DNA of 64,000 nucleotides from Pycnococcus provasolii. Its lineage: Eukaryota > Chlorophyta > Pseudoscourfieldiophyceae > Pseudoscourfieldiales > Pycnococcaceae. The position numbers and the translations under genes were made by a program. The notes below the pieces were generated by a model, which saw only the letters and a list, made by a program, of their open reading frames with translations, did no database searches and was not told the DNA's origin. Shown in pieces: positions 58,314 through 64,000 of the stretch (position 1 is the stretch's first letter; the number at the start of each line of letters is the position of its first letter). The DNA lies in the NCBI GenBank assembly GCA_938743325.2, contig OW568862.1, positions 1,279,501-1,343,500 on the forward strand, written 5' to 3'.

Positions 58314-61300
58314 TTATTTTGGCGCCGCGAGCTTCCTCTGCAAGCGCTGCTTTTCCTTCTCTCGTCGGAATAGCAAGCCTTGCAGGCGGCGGACCTCTTT
58401 CTTGTCAGGCGTAATACCGCTGCTGTCTTCCATCTCCAGCAACTGTGTTGTTGGCGTCATGGCAGATGCGGTGGATGCCGGGCTCATCGAAGCCGGCGAC
58501 GCCAGAGGTGCACTCGTCGCCTTCAACGCACCAAGCTCCGACTCCATCTGAAGGATTCGCGCCTCCGCAAGCTCGGCACGCTGGCGCTGCATCGATACTT
58601 GCTCATCCACATCCTGTAGGCGCTGTCTGAGCGGAGTGCTCAAGCGCTCGACGTCCGTCGCCACGTGCGACGCCACGTCTGTCGTCATCTCGCGGATTTG
58701 GCGCTGCAGTCGCGCAACCTCGCGCTGCAAGGCGCGCACTTCCGGCGTGGGTCCTCCCACCCTAGATGCGGGAGGATCGCGCTCCTCGACCTGCGTCACA
58801 GTAAGCTGAGCTTTGGCCGCACGTTCCTCCTCGAGCATCCTGGCGAGCTTTTCTGCCCGGTCATTTGCGCGACGTGAGTCAGCCTCCGCCTCTCTCGCAC
58901 GTTGCTCGGCATCCTCGAGCCCCTGTGCGCGCATACGCTCCTCAACAGCACTTTCCATTGCCATTTGACTACGCGATTCAGCTTCAGCCACGGCCTGTGC
59001 TGCAGCCTTCTCCGTGATTCGCACGGTGCTGCTCACTTCAGTGCGGGCCACAGTCGCCTCCGCATGCGCCTTCTCCGCCGCCTCGGTTGCTGCGATTGCC
59101 GTCGCCTTTGCCCTATCCAATCCAGATTTTGCCTCGATGGCGGCGCGCTCAAGCATCTTGGCACGTGCCTCCGCCGCATCGCGCGCCTCCACGGCGGCAC
59201 CAAGCTCAGCGCGCGCCGTCGCTAGCGCCGCGCCGAGCTCGCGGATCTCCTCGCCCTTCGACGACGACGCGCTCGCAAGCTCCGCTTCAAGACGGTCCAC
59301 CTGGTCTTGGGCAGAAACATGCCCCTCCTCGGACGCCTCAAGCACAGCGCGCACCTGATCAAGCTCGCCACGCGCCGTCGCTAGCGCCGCGCCGAGCTCG
59401 CGGATCTCCTCGCCCTTCGACGACGACGCGCTTGCAAGCTCCGCTTCAAGACGGTCCACCTGGTCTTGGGCAGTAACACGCCCCTCCTCGGACGCCTCAA
59501 GCTCAGCACGCACCTGATCAAGCTCGCCACGCGCCGTCGCTAGCGCCGCGCCGAGCTCGCGGATCTCCTCGCCCTTCGACGACGACGCGCTCGCAAGCTC
59601 CGCTTCAAGACGGTCCACCTGGTCTTGGGCAGTAACACGCCCCTCCTCGGACGCCTCAAGCACAGCGCGCACCTGATCAAGCTCGCCACGCGCCGTCGCT
59701 AGCGCCGCGCCGAGCTCGCGGATCTCCTCGCCCTTCGACGACGACGCGCTCGCAAGCTCCGCTTCAAGACGGTCCACCTGGTCTTGGGCAGTAACACGCC
59801 CCTCCTCGGACGCCTCAAGCTCAGCACGCACCTGATCAAGCTCGCCACGCGCCGTCGCTAGCGCCGCGCCGAGCTCGCGGATCTCCTCGCCCTTCGACGA
59901 CGACGCGCTCGCAAGCTCCGCTTCAAGACGGTCCACCTGGTCTTGGGCAGTAACACGCCCCTCCTCGGACGCCTCAAGCTCAGCACGCACCTGATCAAGC
60001 TCGCCACGCGCCGTCGCTAGCGCCGCGCCGAGCTCGCGGATCTCCTCGCCCTTCGACGACGACGCGCTCGCAAGCTCCGCTTCAAGACGGTCCACCTGGT
60101 CTTGGGCAGTAACACGCCCCTCCTCGGACGCCTCAAGCTCAGCACGCACCTGATCAAGCTCGCCACGCGCCGTCGCTAGCGCCGCGCCGAGCTCGCGGAT
60201 CTCCTCGCCCTTCGACGACGACGCGCTTGCAAGCTCCGCTTCAAGACGGTCCACCTGGTCTTGGGCAGTAACACGCCCCTCCTCGGACGCCTCAAGCTCA
60301 GCGCGCACCCGATCAAGCTCGCCACGCGCCGTCGCTAGCGCCGCGCCGAGCTCGCGGATCTCCTCGCCCTTCGACGACGATGCGCTCGCAAGCTCCGCTT
60401 CAAGACGGTCCACCTGGTCTTGGGCAGAAACACGCCCCTCCTCGGACGCCTCAAGCTCAGCACGCACCTGATCAAGCTCACCACGCGCTGTCTCAGCATC
60501 GTCAATCGCCGCGTCACGCTCCGCCACATGCGCCGCCTGCATTACAGTCAGCTGAGCTTTGGCCGCACGCTCCTCCTCGAGCAGGTCGGCTAATGTCTCC
60601 GCCCGGTCATTCGCGCGGCGCGAGTTCGCCTCCAGCCCGTCACGACGCTGTAGCTCTACCTCAACCTGCTCCAGCTCCTGCCGCACCGCGGCAAGCTCCG
60701 CACGTGCCATGTCCGCATCATCGATCGCAGCGTCACGCTCTGCAGCGAGAGCCTGCCGCGCCGACGTAGATGTTGCCATCAGGCTTTTGGCACGCTGCAG
60801 TTGAGAACGTAGCGTCTCGTTTGTGGCATCTTGATTCGCCGATGCCTCGTCCGCATCCTTGTTCGCCACAGCGAGCGCCTTCTCGAGCGAAATTTTGGCC
60901 GCACGCTCCTCCCCGAGCATCCTGGCGAGATCCTCTGCCCGGTCATTCGCGCGACGAGAGTCCGCCGCCGCCTCGTCGCGACGCTGCAGCTCCCGACGCA
61001 CCGCATAAAGCTCGGCGCGCGCTGTCTCAGCATCGTCAATCGCCGCGTCACGCTCCGCCACATGCGCCGCCTGCATTACAGTCAGCTGAGCTTTGGCCGA
61101 ACGCTCCTCCTCGAGCACCCTGGCGAGCTCCTCCGCCCGGTCATTTGCGCGACGTGAGTCCGCCGCCGCCTCGTCGCGACGCTGCAGCTCCTGTCGCACC
61201 GCAGCAAGCTCAGCGCGTGCTGTCTCAGCATCGTCAATCGCCGCGTCACGCTCCGCCGCATGCGCCGCCTGCATTACAGTCAGCTGAGCTTTGGCCGCAC

Positions 61301-62405
61301 GCTCCTCCTCGAGCATCCTGGCGAGCTCCTCCGCCCGGTCATTCGCGTGACGTGAGTCCGCCGCCGCCTCGTCGCGACGCTGCAGCTCCTGTCGCACCGC
61401 ATGAAGCTCAGCGCGTGCTGTCTCAGCATCGTCAATCGCCGCGTCACGCTCCGCCACATGCGCCGCCTGCATTACAGTCAGCTGAGCTTTGGCCGCACGC
61501 TCCTCCTCGAGCATCCTGGCGAGCTCCTCCGCCCGGTCATTTGCGCGACGAGAGTCCGCCGCCGCCTCGTCGCGACGCTGCAGCTCCAGCTCCGCATCGA
61601 GCAGCGCTCGCCGCACACGGCGCAGCTCGGTCGCCGTGGCATCGTCTGAAGCACCGTCGGATGGATACTGCTGTGTGGCGTCCGTTGGGCACGGCACCAG
61701 CGGCGGCGTTTCAATCATGCTGCAAAGGTGTTGGAAAGGCGTCGTCGTGCCCACATCCACCGCGCTCTGGTCGGGCGTCCATGCCTCCGCCGCCTCGACC
61801 GCGAGCGCGAGGGCGTCTGCGTCGATTGACATCGCGCGCCGTGCACGGGCTTCGTCTGTCCTGCTCTTTCGCCGTTGCTTCTGCGTCGTAGGGCGAACTC
61901 GCTCGACGCGCCTGAGGAGTGCCGCAGCTTGCAGTTGCTCTCCTCGTTCTTCTGCAAGGCCTTTCAGGCTGTCCGCCACAGCTACTGCCGTGCGCAGGCG
62001 CAGGCGCAGTTCGTCGACGTCTTCGTTGTCGGCGTCTTGTTCGTTGATTTCTCCGTCTGAGCTGCTTGCAGAGAGGCTTACGCACTCTTCTTCTTCGTCT
62101 TGCCCGTCAAGGTGTTCTTCTTCTTCGTCCGTCTCCACTTCGTGGCTGGCATAGTCGAGGCTGCTTCTCAGGCTGACGTCACTGTCGTCGCTGTACACGT
62201 GTACGTTTCTTTTCGTATGTTTCTTGGCGGAGGACGAGGCGGTTCTGCTTTGGTTGGAGAAGTAGTCCGTGAGCGGCCTGAACGCCTTTCTGTGCGAGGT
62301 TGCGTTTGCGCTGTGCGTTTTGAGCAAGGCGGCGGATGGCGGTTTGAGCAGTGAGGGCATGTTGACGGATCCGGGCGAGAGGTTCATCGCACTGCCAGCG
62401 GGCAT
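58314..62405 (-). CDS. Long coiled-coil protein with near-identical tandem repeats
   Basis: This 1363-aa protein is almost wholly coiled coil after residue 130. The N-terminus is basic and disordered (SHRKAFRPLTDYF) with an acidic Glu/Ser patch (about 80-130). Two repeat families follow: four or five 66-residue units (RRDEAAADSRRANDRAEELARMLEEE..., about 270-600) and eight 53-residue units (EGRVTAQDQVDRLEAELAS..., about 636-1060). A last copy of the first type is near residue 1190. Both periods keep the heptad register. The 53-residue units differ by only a few bases at DNA level. Such proteins build rod-like scaffolds (basal-body rootlets, Golgi tethers, spindle). No known family is recognised. 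Start ATG 62403-62405; ATG 62387 is possible. Confidence 0.75.
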   Translation of the reverse strand: MPAGSAMNLSPGSVNMPSLLKPPSAALLKTHSANATSHRKAFRPLTDYFSNQSRTASSSAKKHTKRNVHVYSDDSDVSLRSSLDYASHEVETDEEEEHLDGQDEEEECVSLSASSSDGEINEQDADNEDVDELRLRLRTAVAVADSLKGLAEERGEQLQAAALLRRVERVRPTTQKQRRKSRTDEARARRAMSIDADALALAVEAAEAWTPDQSAVDVGTTTPFQHLCSMIETPPLVPCPTDATQQYPSDGASDDATATELRRVRRALLDAELELQRRDEAAADSRRANDRAEELARMLEEERAAKAQLTVMQAAHVAERDAAIDDAETARAELHAVRQELQRRDEAAADSRHANDRAEELARMLEEERAAKAQLTVMQAAHAAERDAAIDDAETARAELAAVRQELQRRDEAAADSRRANDRAEELARVLEEERSAKAQLTVMQAAHVAERDAAIDDAETARAELYAVRRELQRRDEAAADSRRANDRAEDLARMLGEERAAKISLEKALAVANKDADEASANQDATNETLRSQLQRAKSLMATSTSARQALAAERDAAIDDADMARAELAAVRQELEQVEVELQRRDGLEANSRRANDRAETLADLLEEERAAKAQLTVMQAAHVAERDAAIDDAETARGELDQVRAELEASEEGRVSAQDQVDRLEAELASASSSKGEEIRELGAALATARGELDRVRAELEASEEGRVTAQDQVDRLEAELASASSSKGEEIRELGAALATARGELDQVRAELEASEEGRVTAQDQVDRLEAELASASSSKGEEIRELGAALATARGELDQVRAELEASEEGRVTAQDQVDRLEAELASASSSKGEEIRELGAALATARGELDQVRAELEASEEGRVTAQDQVDRLEAELASASSSKGEEIRELGAALATARGELDQVRAVLEASEEGRVTAQDQVDRLEAELASASSSKGEEIRELGAALATARGELDQVRAELEASEEGRVTAQDQVDRLEAELASASSSKGEEIRELGAALATARGELDQVRAVLEASEEGHVSAQDQVDRLEAELASASSSKGEEIRELGAALATARAELGAAVEARDAAEARAKMLERAAIEAKSGLDRAKATAIAATEAAEKAHAEATVARTEVSSTVRITEKAAAQAVAEAESRSQMAMESAVEERMRAQGLEDAEQRAREAEADSRRANDRAEKLARMLEEERAAKAQLTVTQVEERDPPASRVGGPTPEVRALQREVARLQRQIREMTTDVASHVATDVERLSTPLRQRLQDVDEQVSMQRQRAELAEARILQMESELGALKATSAPLASPASMSPASTASAMTPTTQLLEMEDSSGITPDKKEVRRLQGLLFRREKEKQRLQRKLAAPK
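59228..60499 (-). repeat. Eight tandem 159-bp units within the coiled-coil gene
   Basis: Spacing measured at GCGGATCTCC: 59241, 59400, 59559, and so on, always 159 bp, or 53 codons. Copies differ mainly at single positions (for example Glu/Val in RAELEAS/RAVLEAS). Confidence 0.95.
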
Positions 62406-62741
62406 GGTGAGGAGGCTGGTGGTATGCGAGTGGCACCTAAGGTTGTGTGTGAGAAAACGGAGCCTTAAGGGGCTGGCAAAAGGGCTTGCAAGGGACAGAC
62501 AGCTAACCTTAAAGCTTTGAATGGTCCCGCTGATTGATGGATTCCAAATGGGCGGGCGAGCGGGAAAAGGTTTACCCTAGGCATTAATTAGGGGTTAGTT
62601 TGTACCATGAATGCAGAGTAGGGGTTAGTACTTCCTACCTGACTCCCTTGATCTCCCTCCTTGACCCACTCCCTTCATCCCGTTCTCCGTGTGGCTGTGT
62701 GGGGAGTCGCCAGAGATATCTTAGTGGCCTCCAGGGGAGTG
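62406..62741. other. Divergent spacer
   Basis: There is no gene and no clear telomere-like tract, only a degenerate ATTAGGGGTTAG near 62587-62598. An upstream in-frame ATG at 62661 could extend the TPR protein but reads poorly. Confidence 0.5.
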
Positions 62742-63314
62742 ATGGCGCGCGCGATGGCGATCTCGCCTGCGATGTCGGCTGCGACAGTTGCTCGCAGTTC
62801 CTCGCGACGACGCCTCCTCATCGCCATGAACAGCGCCGCACTCGTGCCGACCAAGAGCAACAGCTGCAAAGCCGCGCAAACGGACGAGGCGTTCGAGGCG
62901 GCACTGAAACGCGCGGAACAGACACTCAACGAAGCCGACACGTTTTTCGCAAGTGGCGAATACGAATCAGCATACGAGAAATACACGGAGCTCGTGCGAT
63001 CGTCCGAGAATGTCTCGATTGTGCTCAACGAGAGAGCGCGATTCGGCCGCGCATGCGCTCTCTACGAACAAGGACGCGATCGACAGGCCGTCATTCTACT
63101 TGAGGACCTCGTACTTCGACGGCAGCTTGGGCTTGACGCGGAGAAGGCGGCGGCATTAGCCGTCGCACTGTATGCGATGAAGCGTGACGAAGAAGCGGAG
63201 GATATCTATGCAACAGCCACGGCAATCATGCCAAAGCTAACGAAGGGGTACGTTCCACCGCGATGGGGTCCCAGACTGCTCGCCGCTAAGGATAGGTTTG
63301 ATCGACTCTTGTGA
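62742..63314 (+). CDS. TPR-type protein, probably plastid or thylakoid lumen
   Basis: The start at 62742 gives 190 aa. The N-terminus MARAMAISPAMSAATVARSS looks like a chloroplast transit peptide, and SRRRLLIAMNSAALV could be a twin-arginine thylakoid signal. Two to three TPR-like helical pairs follow (ALKRAEQTLNEADTFFASGEYESAYEKYTEL, FGRACALYEQGRDRQAVILLEDLV, ALAVALYAMKRDEEAEDIYATA). The end GYVPPRWGPRLLAAKDRFDRLL is typical of a small group of algal and plant lumen proteins, but I cannot name it. TGTAA at 63333-63337 follows the stop. Confidence 0.65.
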   Translation: MARAMAISPAMSAATVARSSSRRRLLIAMNSAALVPTKSNSCKAAQTDEAFEAALKRAEQTLNEADTFFASGEYESAYEKYTELVRSSENVSIVLNERARFGRACALYEQGRDRQAVILLEDLVLRRQLGLDAEKAAALAVALYAMKRDEEAEDIYATATAIMPKLTKGYVPPRWGPRLLAAKDRFDRLL

Positions 63315-63356
63315 CATTTCATAAATACATAATGTAATACCATTATTTTATACACT

Positions 63357-64000
63357 CTACAGTTGGTAAGCGCGCGCCGACTCCTCTCGTATCCTTGAGA
63401 TATTCGACTCGCTCTCTCGCAGCTTCTCCGAGATGGCACTCACAGCATCCGCGTCCGCGGTGCGCAGTGGCGGTGATCCCGCGGGCTTGGGCAGAGATAT
63501 ATTGTACGGGCTGTTTTTCGCCGCCGCCGACACTTGCCTCGTCGCTGGCCCAAGGCTCACCCCTCGTGCACGAACTCCAAATGCGAGCGTGCATGCGCTT
63601 TCCTGCGAATGGGCAAGCGTGGGCGCGCAGTGGAGAAGAAGTAGCGTCTTGCTGTCGCCACCGAGGCTGTCGCTGAGGACGAAGGTAAGGCGGCAGTCAC
63701 GGAAGGGAATGTGGCTATCGTCAGTCGCCGGTTGGTTTGATAACGACGCAGCGCGGCGCGAGACGCGTCGAGATTTTGCCCTAAGCGCAGATATGCAGCT
63801 TCCAAGCAAGCTCAAGCTGCGATTGATGTGTTGCGCCTCGAGCAGTCTCTCACCGGTCGATCCGCTTTTGCCGAGCCGCTCCGAGCCGGCAAGGTCAACG
63901 AGCACGAGCTTCGATTTTGTCACGCGCGCGCGACCGACATTGTGCGAGGGTACGCAGGCGATGTGAACTGTAAGGACGAGGTGGCTTCGGCTGCTTCGCT
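63357..64000 (-). CDS. Kinesin motor domain, probably kinesin-14 (5' partial)
   Basis: The frame stays open to the right edge; its upstream end reads SSRSHLVLTVHI, the switch I motif. Next come switch II (KLVLVDLAGSERLGKSGSTGERLLEAQHINRSL), HIPFRDCRLTFVLSDSLGGDSKTLLLLHCAP and the closing ACTLAFGVRARGVSLGPA. The motor ends only about 60 residues before the stop, and the phrase after it matches the neck-less end of kinesin-14 motors, which are C-terminal and move to microtubule minus ends. The missing N-terminus should hold coiled coil and possibly a second microtubule site. An Arg/Ala-rich insert follows the switch II helix. Confidence 0.88.
   Translation of the reverse strand, partial: RSSRSHLVLTVHIACVPSHNVGRARVTKSKLVLVDLAGSERLGKSGSTGERLLEAQHINRSLSLLGSCISALRAKSRRVSRRAASLSNQPATDDSHIPFRDCRLTFVLSDSLGGDSKTLLLLHCAPTLAHSQESACTLAFGVRARGVSLGPATRQVSAAAKNSPYNISLPKPAGSPPLRTADADAVSAISEKLRESESNISRIREESARAYQL

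Noticed and set aside
59228-60499. Regular tandem repeats suggesting a CRISPR-like array
   Set aside because: Units are head-to-tail, 159 bp, in frame and coding, without unique spacers; the genome is eukaryotic.
60770-61891. 373-codon open frame on the plus strand with Pro/His repeats
   Set aside because: Antisense of the tandem-repeat coiled-coil gene; its repeats only mirror the repeat units.

Overview
The window is nuclear DNA from a compact, GC-rich eukaryotic genome, most likely a green alga of the prasinophyte/chlorophyte type. Four gene families point to the green lineage: a SHAQKYF-class MYB, an N-myristoylation-type Rab5 of the ARA6/RABF1 class, a thylakoid-lumen PsbP-domain protein, and a plant-type CbbY-like HAD protein with a transit peptide. 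TGTAA, the poly(A) signal known from Chlamydomonas-type algae, sits at or just past many stop codons. Most genes are single-exon and closely packed. The few introns are short (81-305 nt), with GTAAGT/GTACGT-like donors and mostly CTAAC-like branch sites. The species cannot be fixed from the sequence; a flagellate or flagellate-derived marine picoalga such as Pycnococcus is only a guess.

Layout, left to right: partial GH27 alpha-galactosidase with ShKT module (1-1790, +); large NAD-glutamate dehydrogenase (1943-5089, -); WDR17-like protein, two exons (6237-10357, +); Pcf11-like CID protein (10406-11770, -); secreted Ig-like repeat protein (13044-15265, +); D-threonine aldolase-like PLP enzyme (15798-16997, +); CSN4 (17040-18275, -); LRR protein (18848-20257, +); LSM4 (20308-20685, -); ARA6-like GTPase (21064-21699, +); PsbP-domain lumen protein with a 27-nt micro-exon (21769-22783, -); bZIP factor (23214-24317, +); SET-domain methyltransferase (25055-26722, +); CDK20-like kinase (26805-27884, -); a ~750-bp foldback palindrome (27941-28692); GT29 sialyltransferase-like protein (29041-30474, -); single-pass membrane protein (30698-31723, -); SAS-4/CPAP-like centriole protein (31877-34321, -); METTL2/6/8-like RNA methyltransferase (34772-35812, +); LSM7 (35941-36240, -); a perfect 52-bp hairpin (36601-36746); MYB factor (37707-40511, +); CLASP (40803-43931, -); a 2049-aa polytopic membrane protein (44385-50534, +); small coiled-coil protein (50573-51457, -); a short DIRS/PAT-like retroelement (51789-53788); CbbY-like HAD hydrolase (53994-54929, -); subtilisin with CUB domain (55727-57931, +); tandem-repeat coiled-coil protein (58314-62405, -); TPR-type plastid protein (62742-63314, +); partial kinesin-14 (63357 to the right edge, -).

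There is no operon logic; genes alternate strands and share divergent promoters and convergent 3' ends. Three themes stand out. First, tracts of telomere-like CCCTAA/TTAGGG repeats sit in at least eight 5' intergenic regions, mostly 60-330 bp from start codons, and the DIRS/PAT-like element also abuts such a tract. Second, several genes belong to centriole, cilium or microtubule biology (SAS-4, CDK20-like, CLASP, kinesin-14), so the organism probably has, or recently had, a flagellate stage. Third, two palindromic elements lie directly in 5' intergenic DNA and could give long double-stranded RNA.
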